Positions 1 to 8,047 of a DNA stretch of 64,000 bases are shown piece after piece. A program made the position numbers and the translations under genes. The stretch spans positions 45,121-109,120 of the forward strand of contig JARKQN010000029.1 in the NCBI GenBank assembly GCA_029974835.1, in the 5' to 3' direction. The first letter of the stretch is position 1; each line of letters opens with the position of its first letter. Under the pieces are notes generated by a model. The model saw only the letters and a list, made by a program, of their open reading frames with translations. It did no database searches and had not been told where the DNA came from. This DNA comes from Bacteroidales bacterium. Lineage in GTDB: Bacteria; Bacteroidota; Bacteroidia; Bacteroidales; VadinHA17.

Positions 1-1041
1 CACGATACGATGAGAGGCAGAATACTCCCTGACAACGCAGGGATAATGCTCGGCGGACTTCACGGGGTAATCGACAGGATGGTGAACGCACACAGGTTCA
101 TAATAGTTGCTTGCGGTACGTCGTGGCATGCCGGGCTTCTTGGCGAATATATTTTCGAAGAATTCACAAGAGTGCCGGTAGAAGTCGAATATGCATCAGA
201 ATTCCGCTACAGAAATCCTCTTCTCGGGAAAGATGATATCGTGATTGCCATAAGTCAGAGCGGCGAAACAGCCGACACCCTGGCAGCCGTTAAACTTGCA
301 AAGGAAAAAGGTGCCCTTGTTTTCGGTATCTGTAACGTGGTCGGTTCAAATATCCCCCGCGAAACTGATGCAGGTGTCTATACCCATGCAGGCCCCGAAA
401 TAGGAGTGGCTTCAACCAAGGCTTTTACCACTCAGGTGACCGTACTTGCCATGATAGCATTTGAGTTAGGCTACCGTAAAGGAGTAATTGAACCGGAAAA
501 ATACAGAAACCTGATAAGGGAACTCGCCGCTGTTCCATCACTTGTCAGAAGGGCTCTCGAAACCAACGACCAGGTTCTGAAGGTTGCTGAGGCAATCAGG
601 AATACCTCCAATGCACTTTACCTGGGACGCGGATTCCTTTTCCCGGTAGCCCTTGAAGGAGCACTGAAACTCAAGGAGATCTCCTATATCCATGCCGAAG
701 GATACCCCGCTGCCGAAATGAAACACGGCCCAATAGCACTTATTGATGAAAACATGCCGGTGGTGGTTGTGGCTACAAAGGATGGCACCTATGATAAAAT
801 TATCAGTAACATACAGGAAATAAAAGCCAGAAAAGGTAAAATAATCGCCATTGTGTCGGAAGGAGACGGCCAAATCAGCAAGATGGCCGATTATGTTATT
901 GAGGTACCCGAAACCCTGCCTGTCTTCTCCGGTATCCTGGCAGTTATTCCATTACAGCTCCTCTCTTATCATGTTGCCGTAATGAGAGGCTGTGATGTCG
1001 ACCAGCCGCGTAACCTTGCCAAATCAGTTACTGTCGAATAA
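1..1041 (+). CDS. glmS: Glutamine--fructose-6-phosphate aminotransferase (isomerising), C-terminal part; 5' end outside the window
   Basis: GlmS makes glucosamine-6-phosphate from fructose-6-phosphate and glutamine, the first committed step to UDP-GlcNAc. Only the C-terminal isomerase half is here: the frame is open from base 1, so the glutaminase domain lies upstream of the window and the gene is not a pseudogene. Visible signatures are two SIS sugar-isomerase domains, including the phosphate-binding segment SQSGETADT, the stretch KLKEISYIHAEGYPAAEMKHG, and the diagnostic C-terminus DQPRNLAKSVTVE. A DUF4954 gene follows on the same strand after 37 bases, so the two are probably co-transcribed. 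The product feeds both peptidoglycan and the UDP-GlcNAc-consuming Wbp pathway encoded nearby. Confidence 0.97.
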   Translation, partial: HDTMRGRILPDNAGIMLGGLHGVIDRMVNAHRFIIVACGTSWHAGLLGEYIFEEFTRVPVEVEYASEFRYRNPLLGKDDIVIAISQSGETADTLAAVKLAKEKGALVFGICNVVGSNIPRETDAGVYTHAGPEIGVASTKAFTTQVTVLAMIAFELGYRKGVIEPEKYRNLIRELAAVPSLVRRALETNDQVLKVAEAIRNTSNALYLGRGFLFPVALEGALKLKEISYIHAEGYPAAEMKHGPIALIDENMPVVVVATKDGTYDKIISNIQEIKARKGKIIAIVSEGDGQISKMADYVIEVPETLPVFSGILAVIPLQLLSYHVAVMRGCDVDQPRNLAKSVTVE

Positions 1042-1078
1042 ACAGAAACTCACATTTTATACTTATCCGGTAAAACTG

Positions 1079-3082
1079 ATGGTGAAACCCGGGAAAAACA
1101 ATTACAGGCAGCTCTATGATGAAGAGATAGCCATTCTTACTTCAAGGGGATGCAGCGCTGAAGACTGGAGCCTTGTCCTTGTTAAGGAAAACTTTAATCC
1201 TCTATCCTGCTCCCGTACAAGGTTTTCCGGCAACATAAAGCTTGGAGTCTTTGAAAAAACCCACACCGACGCTTCAGGAGTGGAGTTCAGGTCAGGTATC
1301 AGCAACGCAACCATACATAACTGCATAATTGGCGATAACGTCTCTGTTATCAACGTTCACGAATACCTTGCCAATTATATTATCGGGGATGAGGTCATCA
1401 TAAGAAACTGTGGCAGAATCAGCTGCGATGGAATATCTTCATTCGGCAACGGAACACTCATATCGGTTCTTGATGAGAGCGGGGGAAGGAGCATTAGAAT
1501 TTTCGACAGGCTCTCCTCACATCTTGCCTATATATATTGTTTGTTCCGGCACCGAAGAACGACAATTGAACAGATAGACAAACTGGTACAAAGGTATGCT
1601 TCGGATGTTTCCTCCGGCATGGGTTATGCCGGGAAAGGTTCAGTACTGATCAACTGCGGGCTTGTCAGGAATGTCAGGCTGGGTGAATATTCGAGGGTGG
1701 AAGGGGCAATAAAGCTGGAGGAAGGGACTCTACTCGGCTCCGAAGATGCTCCTGTCATAATCGGACACGGAGTAATAATGAATAATTTCATTGCCGGTTC
1801 CGGGTCAGTTATCACCGACGGCGTAATAGCCGAAAGATGCTTTGTGGGCCAGGGATGCCTCCTTGCCAAACAGTTTTCGGCCACCGATTCCCTTTTCTTT
1901 GCCAATTGCCAGGGGTTCCACGGTGAGGCGGTATCAGTTTTTGCCGGTCCCTTTACGGTTACGCACCATAAGTCCACCTTGCTTATTGCAGGGATGTTCT
2001 CGTTCATGAATGCAGGAAGCGGAACCAACCAGAGCAATCATCTCTATAAGCTGGGACCGCTGCACCATGGCATTGTGGAACGCGGATCCAAAACCGCAAG
2101 TGGTTCATACCTGCTCTGGCCTTCCCATATCGGACCTTTCAGCCTGGTGGCAGGAAATCATAAAGGGAATATCGATACTTCGGTTTTTCCCTTTTCCTAT
2201 GTAATGGAAAAAAACGGAGAAACTTTTGTGCACCCTGCGCTTAACCTCCGAAGCTCCGGTACCTATAGGGATGCCTTGAAATGGCCAGAACGTGACCGCA
2301 GAAAAGGATCAGATAAAGCCGATCATATTGTTTACAGCCTGATTACACCTTATACCGCCGGGAAGATGAAGGCAGCCCTGGAGATCCTTCAGTCTCTGGC
2401 CGAAAGCACACACGGAACCGGCGAGCATCAGTTTAATAATTTTAAAATAAAATCCTCCTCTGTCAGAAGAGGTATAGAATTATACGAGGCAGGAATTAAA
2501 AAATATTCAGGTGATATTTTTATCAAAAGACTTTCAGGAAAGGATTTCAGGAACGGGAAAGAATTGTCAGGTCTCCTTGAATGCAGAATCTCAGGCGGAA
2601 GGGGAGAGTGGACCGACCTGGCAGGACTGATTGCACCGGTGAAGAGAACAAAGGAATTACTCGATAAAATCGAGTCGGGCCGGGTGACGTCTGCTCTTGA
2701 AATTGAAGAGTTTTTCCGAAACCTGCATTCTGATTACGATGAGCTTGAATGGTCGTGGGTGTCCGGGTTCATTGAAAACAATAAGGGAAGAAAGCCTGCT
2801 GATTTATCACCGGAAGAGATACTCGGCATTCTTGACGAATGGCAGGAGGCTGAAACCACACTTCACAAACTTATACTCGAAGATGCCCGGAAAGAATTTT
2901 CTCCCTCCTCAATGACCGGATTCGGAGCCGGTCTGGGCAAAAAAGAAAAGGAAGAAGATTTCAGGGCAGTAAGGGGTGATTCTGAATCACATCCGTTTAT
3001 AATCAGACTGGAAAAGGAATTAAACGAAAAAATCTCCGCTGCCAGGGATATAGCAGCCAGGCTAAGGGCTGTTCCAAAATGA
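1079..3082 (+). CDS. DUF4954 family left-handed beta-helix protein
   Basis: This is a 667-residue protein of a Bacteroidota family of unknown function. The open frame runs back to 992 inside glmS, but the ATG at 1079 gives MVKPGKNNYRQL, fits the family, and avoids the overlap. Residues about 50-300 show irregular hexapeptide repeats (for example GNIKLGVF, HNCIIGDNVSV, NYIIGDEVII), the hallmark of a left-handed beta-helix as in GlmU-type acyl- and nucleotidyltransferases. The C-terminal third is helical and charged. No catalytic residue can be assigned. Its position directly behind glmS suggests a role with amino-sugar phosphates or nucleotide sugars, but this is inference from context. The 3' end is 4 bases from the convergent rfbB. 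Confidence 0.85.
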   Translation: MVKPGKNNYRQLYDEEIAILTSRGCSAEDWSLVLVKENFNPLSCSRTRFSGNIKLGVFEKTHTDASGVEFRSGISNATIHNCIIGDNVSVINVHEYLANYIIGDEVIIRNCGRISCDGISSFGNGTLISVLDESGGRSIRIFDRLSSHLAYIYCLFRHRRTTIEQIDKLVQRYASDVSSGMGYAGKGSVLINCGLVRNVRLGEYSRVEGAIKLEEGTLLGSEDAPVIIGHGVIMNNFIAGSGSVITDGVIAERCFVGQGCLLAKQFSATDSLFFANCQGFHGEAVSVFAGPFTVTHHKSTLLIAGMFSFMNAGSGTNQSNHLYKLGPLHHGIVERGSKTASGSYLLWPSHIGPFSLVAGNHKGNIDTSVFPFSYVMEKNGETFVHPALNLRSSGTYRDALKWPERDRRKGSDKADHIVYSLITPYTAGKMKAALEILQSLAESTHGTGEHQFNNFKIKSSSVRRGIELYEAGIKKYSGDIFIKRLSGKDFRNGKELSGLLECRISGGRGEWTDLAGLIAPVKRTKELLDKIESGRVTSALEIEEFFRNLHSDYDELEWSWVSGFIENNKGRKPADLSPEEILGILDEWQEAETTLHKLILEDARKEFSPSSMTGFGAGLGKKEKEEDFRAVRGDSESHPFIIRLEKELNEKISAARDIAARLRAVPK

Positions 3083-3086
3083 CCTG

Positions 3087-4148
3087 CTATCTGTTCCGGT
3101 ACATCTTTTCGTAGTACTTCACATATTCACCCGAAATCACATTTTGCAGCCATTGTGTATTTGAGAGGTACCAGTCGACGGTTTTCTCAAGGCCCTCCTC
3201 AAAATTTACCGTGGGTTTCCATCCAAGAGTATTCCTGATCTTTGAAGAGTCTATTGCATACCTGAGGTCATGTCCGGGCCTGTCCCTGACAAAATTTATC
3301 AGTTTCTCGGAGATGCCCTCTTCCCTGTTCAGCCGGCGGTCCATTATCCTGCAGAGGAATTTTACAAGATCAATGTTTTTCCATTCGTTTCCGCCTCCGA
3401 TGTTGTAAGTTTCACCCGGCTTGCCTTTGTGGAAAATAAGGTCTATTGCCGCAGCATGATCCTCAACATAGAGCCAGTCCCTGACATTTTCACCCTTACC
3501 GTAAACAGGAAGAGGCTTGTTGTTTTTTATGTTGTTGATCATAAGAGGAATAAGTTTCTCGGGAAACTGGTTTGGTCCGTAGTTGTTCGAACAGTTTGAT
3601 ATTACAACAGGCAGGCCGTATGTATTGTGGTAAGCCCTGACGAAATGATCCGATCCCGCCTTTGAAGCCGAGTAAGGGCTCTTCGGATCGTAGGGAGTCT
3701 GTTCGGTAAAGGCGCCGCCTCCTTCAAGAGAGCCGTATACCTCATCGGTGGAAATATGGTAGAACAACCTGTTTTCCGTATTTCCCGACCATGCCGATAA
3801 TGCGGCATTAAGAAGGTTGACGGTTCCTGCAACGTTTGTCATTACAAAGTCATCCGGATTGTCAATGGACCTGTCCACATGCGATTCGGCGGCAAGATGT
3901 ATAATGCCGTCAAAAGGGTACTTCCGGAAAAGGGCGGAAACAGATTTTTTATCGGTAATGTCTGTTTTCTCGAATCTGTAATTTTCACGGTCTGCAATAT
4001 CGGTAAGGTTTTCAAGGTTTCCCGCATAGGTTAGCTTGTCGGCGTTAACCACAAGGTATGACGGGTATTTACGGACGAAACGTCTGACCACATGCGACCC
4101 TATAAAGCCTGCTCCTCCGGTAATCAGTATGGTTCTGGAAAAGCTCAT
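3087..4148 (-). CDS. rfbB: dTDP-glucose 4,6-dehydratase
   Basis: RfbB/RmlB converts dTDP-glucose to dTDP-4-keto-6-deoxyglucose, the entry to dTDP-rhamnose and other deoxysugars. The protein (353 aa) is an extended SDR with the Rossmann motif GGAGFIG near the N-terminus, the active-site segment SPYSASKAGSDH carrying the Tyr-x-x-x-Lys pair, and the family's THISTDEVYGSL-like region (here HISTDEVYGSL). The frame extends upstream to 4175, but the ATG at 4148 overlaps the galE stop codon as ATGA, indicating translational coupling, and is preferred. It is the last gene of the six-gene nucleotide-sugar operon. RmlA, RmlC and RmlD are not in the window, so the final sugar cannot be named. Confidence 0.95.
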   Translation of the reverse strand: MSFSRTILITGGAGFIGSHVVRRFVRKYPSYLVVNADKLTYAGNLENLTDIADRENYRFEKTDITDKKSVSALFRKYPFDGIIHLAAESHVDRSIDNPDDFVMTNVAGTVNLLNAALSAWSGNTENRLFYHISTDEVYGSLEGGGAFTEQTPYDPKSPYSASKAGSDHFVRAYHNTYGLPVVISNCSNNYGPNQFPEKLIPLMINNIKNNKPLPVYGKGENVRDWLYVEDHAAAIDLIFHKGKPGETYNIGGGNEWKNIDLVKFLCRIMDRRLNREEGISEKLINFVRDRPGHDLRYAIDSSKIRNTLGWKPTVNFEEGLEKTVDWYLSNTQWLQNVISGEYVKYYEKMYRNR

Positions 4149-5173
4149 CTCATTTCTCTCAGTTTTATTTCCCATTGCCAGGCAGATTTCATTGCGTCAT
4201 CGAGGGTATAAATGGTTTTCCATCCGAGTTCGCGGTTGGCTAATGACGGATCGGCCCATATTTTTTCAATATCTCCGTGGCGTCTGCCGGTAATCCTGTA
4301 TTTCAGTTTCACTCCCGACACACGCTCAAAGGATTTAATGGCTTCCATCACCGACACCCCCTTGCCGGCGCCAAGGTTAAACACCTCATAAGATGCTTTG
4401 TTTCTTCCGTTCAGCAGCCTCTCAACAGCTTTAACATGCGCTATGGCAAGATCAGAAACATGCAGGTAATCGCGTATGCATGTTCCGTCGGGTGTGTCAT
4501 AATCATTGCCGAAAACCTTCAGTTCGTCCCTCAGTCCTATTGCTGTCTGTGTAATAAAAGGAACAAGGTTTTCAGGCACTCCCCGCGGCAGCTCTCCTAT
4601 AAGCCCGGAGCTGTGAGCACCTATCGGGTTGAAGTAACGCAGTGAAACTGCATTAATGTCACTATAAGCAGATGCGGAGTCTTTTATAATGTCTTCGCAG
4701 ATCTTCTTTGTATTTCCGTATGGAGAGGCAGCCTGTTTCAGCGGAGATTCTTCGGTTACCGGAAGAACATCGGGTTGTCCGTAGACTGTGCATGATGATG
4801 AAAAGACAATATGGGCGGTGCCGTATTTCTTCATCATCTCAAGCAGGTTGATTGTCGAAAGGATATTATTCCTGTAATACTCAAGAGGCTTTTCGACCGA
4901 TTCGCCCACTGCCTTGTATGCCGCAAAATGGATTACTGCCTTTATGGCGGGGTATTTTCTGAACAGATCATCCACCCGGGCAGTATCGCAGATATCTGCT
5001 ATTTCCAGTATGGGAGTTTTTCCGGTAATCATCCCTATCCGTTCGTTTATCCACGCCTCGGAGTTGTGAAGATTATCGGCAGATATTACATCAAAACCGC
5101 TGTTTATCAGTTCCACAGCTGTATGTGAACCGATATATCCCGTTCCTCCGGTAACAAGAACAGCGGGTTTCAT
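4145..5173 (-). CDS. galE: UDP-glucose 4-epimerase
   Basis: GalE interconverts UDP-glucose and UDP-galactose, and some members also UDP-GlcNAc and UDP-GalNAc. The protein is 342 aa, normal for the family. It has the NAD-binding GGTGYIG motif at the N-terminus, a FSSSCTVYG segment with the catalytic Ser/Thr region, and SPYGNTK with the catalytic Tyr and Lys. It lies 1 base behind wbpA and overlaps rfbB by four bases, so it belongs to the same transcript. In this setting it probably supplies UDP-Gal or UDP-GalNAc for surface polysaccharide. Substrate range cannot be decided by eye. Confidence 0.95.
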   Translation of the reverse strand: MKPAVLVTGGTGYIGSHTAVELINSGFDVISADNLHNSEAWINERIGMITGKTPILEIADICDTARVDDLFRKYPAIKAVIHFAAYKAVGESVEKPLEYYRNNILSTINLLEMMKKYGTAHIVFSSSCTVYGQPDVLPVTEESPLKQAASPYGNTKKICEDIIKDSASAYSDINAVSLRYFNPIGAHSSGLIGELPRGVPENLVPFITQTAIGLRDELKVFGNDYDTPDGTCIRDYLHVSDLAIAHVKAVERLLNGRNKASYEVFNLGAGKGVSVMEAIKSFERVSGVKLKYRITGRRHGDIEKIWADPSLANRELGWKTIYTLDDAMKSAWQWEIKLREMR

Positions 5174-5174
5174 G

Positions 5175-6467
5175 TCAGAGGCTCCAGTAGTTAAGATTTT
5201 TTACTTTTTTCCTGTAAATACCTTTTATGTCAACCAGCACTCCGCCGGGAACGAGCATTGAGGCAAAGTAGCTTTCATCAAGGCCGGTGTACTCTTTATG
5301 ACTCACGGCTGCAATCACCGCATCATACAGGCCGGAGGGTTCCTTCGAAAGTTCAAGGCCGTATTCATGCCTTACTTCCTGTGCATCGGCACCGGGATCG
5401 ATCACCTCGACATTGGCTCCGAAATCCTTCATCTCGTTTATTATGTCAACCACTTTCGAGTTCCGTATATCGGTTACGTCTTCCTTAAATGTAATGCCCA
5501 TAACAAGAATTCTCGACTCCCTCGGGCTTTTCCCGGTTGCAATTATTTTCTTGATTGTCTGTTTCCCGACATAGCGGCCCATGCTGTCGTTGACGAACCT
5601 GCCTGAATCTATAATCTGGGGGTGATAGCCCAGCTCTTTGGCCTTGTAGGAGAGGTAATACGGGTCAACTCCGATGCAGTGTCCTCCGACCAGTCCGGGA
5701 GTGAATTTCAGGAAGTTCCATTTAGTACCGGCGGCTTCCAGCACCTCGTAGGTATTAATTCCCATGCGGTTAAAAATAAGGGAGAGCTCATTCATGAAAG
5801 CGATATTTATATCGCGCTGGGTGTTTTCGATTATTTTGGCTGCTTCCGCCACCTTTATTGAACTGGCGCGATGGACTCCGGCTTCAATGATAAGTTCATA
5901 AACGCGGGCTATCTCTTCTGCCGATTCAGGATCGCAGCCGCTGGTAACTTTTACAATCTTTGCAAGAGTATGGTTTCTGTCGCCCGGGTTGATTCTTTCG
6001 GGTGAATACCCGACCTTGAAATCTTCACCGAATTTCAGTCCGGAAAACTTTTCAAGCACGGGTATGCAATCTTCCTCGGTGCAGCCGGGGTAAACGGTTG
6101 ATTCATAAACCACATAGTCCCCTTTCTTAAGTATGCGTCCCACTGTTTCGGAAGCGCTGATTACGGGTGAAAGGTCGGGCAGGTTGTGCCGGTCAATGGG
6201 AGTGGGTACGGCAATGATATGGAATGAGGCTTCCCTCAGTTCGTCGGGATTCGATGTAAAAGAAATGTCGCGGTCAAGGAATTCATCCCCGGATAGTTCA
6301 TTGCTGGGGTCAATTCCCTTCCTCATTAGTTCAATTCTTTCCTCCTTAATGTCAAATCCCTTAACGCTAATTCTCCTGGCGAAGGCCAGAGCAATGGGAA
6401 GGCCGACATATCCGAGGCCCACTACCGACAATTTGGTTTCCTTGTTGATCAGGTTGTTGTATATCAT
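5175..6467 (-). CDS. wbpA: UDP-N-acetylglucosamine 6-dehydrogenase (WbpA/TviB type nucleotide-sugar dehydrogenase)
   Basis: The enzyme oxidises C6 of a UDP-HexNAc with two NAD+ to the uronic acid; WbpA acts on UDP-GlcNAc. The 430-residue protein has the Rossmann motif VVGLGYVGLP at residues 15-24 and the catalytic cysteine C264 in GGHCIGVDPYYL. The GGHCIGVDP form and the length place it with WbpA/TviB/WecC dehydrogenases rather than UDP-glucose dehydrogenase. It sits two bases after wbpB and beside wbpD and wbpE homologues, which supports UDP-GlcNAc as substrate and UDP-2,3-diacetamido-2,3-dideoxyglucuronate as pathway product. A Vi-antigen-type UDP-GlcNAc or UDP-GalNAc dehydrogenase is the alternative. 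Confidence 0.9.
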   Translation of the reverse strand: MIYNNLINKETKLSVVGLGYVGLPIALAFARRISVKGFDIKEERIELMRKGIDPSNELSGDEFLDRDISFTSNPDELREASFHIIAVPTPIDRHNLPDLSPVISASETVGRILKKGDYVVYESTVYPGCTEEDCIPVLEKFSGLKFGEDFKVGYSPERINPGDRNHTLAKIVKVTSGCDPESAEEIARVYELIIEAGVHRASSIKVAEAAKIIENTQRDINIAFMNELSLIFNRMGINTYEVLEAAGTKWNFLKFTPGLVGGHCIGVDPYYLSYKAKELGYHPQIIDSGRFVNDSMGRYVGKQTIKKIIATGKSPRESRILVMGITFKEDVTDIRNSKVVDIINEMKDFGANVEVIDPGADAQEVRHEYGLELSKEPSGLYDAVIAAVSHKEYTGLDESYFASMLVPGGVLVDIKGIYRKKVKNLNYWSL

Positions 6468-6469
6468 AA

Positions 6470-7429
6470 TTATTTCAGAATCTTTCGGATCATTGGATGA
6501 TATTCTCCTTTGGGCGCTACCGGCTGCTGGTTGCGGATATTATATACTGTTTCAACCGATTGCCGGCACTCTTCAAGACGGAAGCCGTTTCCTTTAAGTA
6601 TTTCCGTGTAAGAGACGGTATGAAGATCGGTGAATCCTTCGCTGAATTCAATTTCGCGGCCATCGACTGTTATGGACCTGTAGGTTCTTTTTCCCTGCGA
6701 TTTAGTCTCGTCCGGCAGGTCGTTTGCATCGAGGCTGAGAAACCAGCGTATTCTTGCATTTTCAAGTTCGATGAACCCGGCAGCCTTGTCGGGCATCGAA
6801 AGGTGGACTATGTTGTTCTGTTCCTTGCCGAATATCCAGCTCAGCATGTCGAAAAAATGTACACCTATGTTTGTAGCCACTCCTCCCGACTTATGTACAT
6901 CGCCTTTCCATGAAAAGAAATACCAGTTTCCCCGGCTGGTTATGTAGGTAAGGTCGATATCATGTTTTTTACCTTCACTGTTTTCAATGACTTTTTTTCT
7001 GAGTTCCTGTATTTTCGGGTGGAGTCTTACCTGAAGGATAGTGTAAACCTCCTTGCCGGTTTCTTTTTCGATTTCCTGAAGGGCGTCAATATTCCATGGA
7101 TTGAGTACTACGGGCTTTTCGCAGATGGCGTGTGCCTTGTGTCGCAGTGCAAACCGGATATGTGAATCATGCAGGTAGTTCGGGGAGCAGATGCTCACAT
7201 AGTCGATCATTGTGCCGCTCCTTTTAAGTTTCTCGAAATGCCGGTCGAAGCGTTCAAATTCCACGAAGAAATCGCTTTCGGGGAAATAGCTGTCGAGGAT
7301 TCCCACGCTGTCGAATTTGTCGAGGCTGGCCAGCAGGCGGTTTCCTGTATCCTTTATAGCCCTCAGGTGCCTCACGGCGATATACCCCGCCACGCCAATA
7401 AGACCAAAATTTTTCGGTGTGTTTTCCAT
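6470..7429 (-). CDS. wbpB: Gfo/Idh/MocA oxidoreductase, probable UDP-GlcNAcA 3-dehydrogenase (WbpB/WlbA)
   Basis: WbpB/WlbA oxidises C3 of UDP-GlcNAcA to the 3-keto sugar that WbpE then aminates. The 319-residue protein has the N-terminal NAD-binding segment FGLIGVAGYIAVRHLRAI, whose GVAGYIA form is typical of WlbA-like members, and the EKP motif (CEKPVVLNP) of Gfo/Idh/MocA enzymes near residue 105. The C-terminal half has the family's beta-sheet domain with GGVATNIGVHFFDML. The gene is 24 bases behind wbpD and 2 bases ahead of wbpA. The function rests on family resemblance plus the complete wbpA-B-D-E set; epimer or related sugars are possible. Confidence 0.88.
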   Translation of the reverse strand: MENTPKNFGLIGVAGYIAVRHLRAIKDTGNRLLASLDKFDSVGILDSYFPESDFFVEFERFDRHFEKLKRSGTMIDYVSICSPNYLHDSHIRFALRHKAHAICEKPVVLNPWNIDALQEIEKETGKEVYTILQVRLHPKIQELRKKVIENSEGKKHDIDLTYITSRGNWYFFSWKGDVHKSGGVATNIGVHFFDMLSWIFGKEQNNIVHLSMPDKAAGFIELENARIRWFLSLDANDLPDETKSQGKRTYRSITVDGREIEFSEGFTDLHTVSYTEILKGNGFRLEECRQSVETVYNIRNQQPVAPKGEYHPMIRKILK

Positions 7430-7453
7430 TGAAAGCCCGATAAGCCCGTAAAA

Positions 7454-8035
7454 CTAATAATTTATTTTCGAAACACTGCCCTCTGCCAGTTTGTACTTTT
7501 CACCGCTTTCAGGGCACACCGCAATGCCGGATTCATCAAAAACGAGCCTGTGGCCGTATTCACTCATCCATCCGACCTGCCTGGCCGGGTTGCCAACCAC
7601 GAGGGCATAGGGTTTTACATCTTTTGTTACCACGGCGCCTGCCCCTATAAAGGCAAATCGTCCTATACGGTGACCGCAGATTATCGTGGCATTTGCTCCT
7701 ATGGAGGCCCCCTTCTCAACAATTGTCTCGGCGTACTGGTCGCGTCTTACCACGGCACTGCGGGGATTTACAATATTTGTAAATACCATCGACGGCCCCA
7801 GGAAAACATCGTCCTCACATATCACGCCGGTATAAATCGACACATTATTCTGAACCTTAACATTTCGCCCCAGTCTTACATGAGGTGAAACAACAACGTT
7901 CTGACCCAGGTTGCAGTTTTCGCCGATTATGCATCCGGTCATAATATGGCTGAAGTGCCATATCTTTGTTCCCCTGCCTATGGTGCATCCCTGGTCAATT
8001 ACGGCAGTTTCATGGGCGAAATATTCCTTTTCCAT
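7454..8035 (-). CDS. wbpD: UDP-2-acetamido-3-amino-2,3-dideoxyglucuronate N-acetyltransferase (WbpD type)
   Basis: WbpD acetylates the 3-amino group using acetyl-CoA to give UDP-GlcNAc(3NAc)A. The protein (193 aa) is a left-handed beta-helix transferase: hexapeptide repeats cover about residues 10-150 (for example IGRGTKIW, IGENCNLGQNV, LGRNVKVQNNVS). Conserved WbpD/WlbB-type segments include KIWHFSHIM with a likely catalytic His, and VTKDVKPYALVVGNPAR at the end of the helix. It is 12 bases downstream of wbpE and upstream of wbpB in the same operon, the expected partners of this step. Confidence 0.9.
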   Translation of the reverse strand: MEKEYFAHETAVIDQGCTIGRGTKIWHFSHIMTGCIIGENCNLGQNVVVSPHVRLGRNVKVQNNVSIYTGVICEDDVFLGPSMVFTNIVNPRSAVVRRDQYAETIVEKGASIGANATIICGHRIGRFAFIGAGAVVTKDVKPYALVVGNPARQVGWMSEYGHRLVFDESGIAVCPESGEKYKLAEGSVSKINY

Positions 8036-8047
8036 AGTCGCATTTAT

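Noticed and set aside
1..1041. Truncated glmS as a pseudogene
   Set aside because: The frame is open to base 1 and the C-terminus is intact; the missing part is only outside the window.
992..1078. Upstream extension of the DUF4954 protein overlapping glmS
   Set aside because: The extra 29 residues read through the conserved 3' end of glmS in another frame, while the ATG at 1079 matches the family start.
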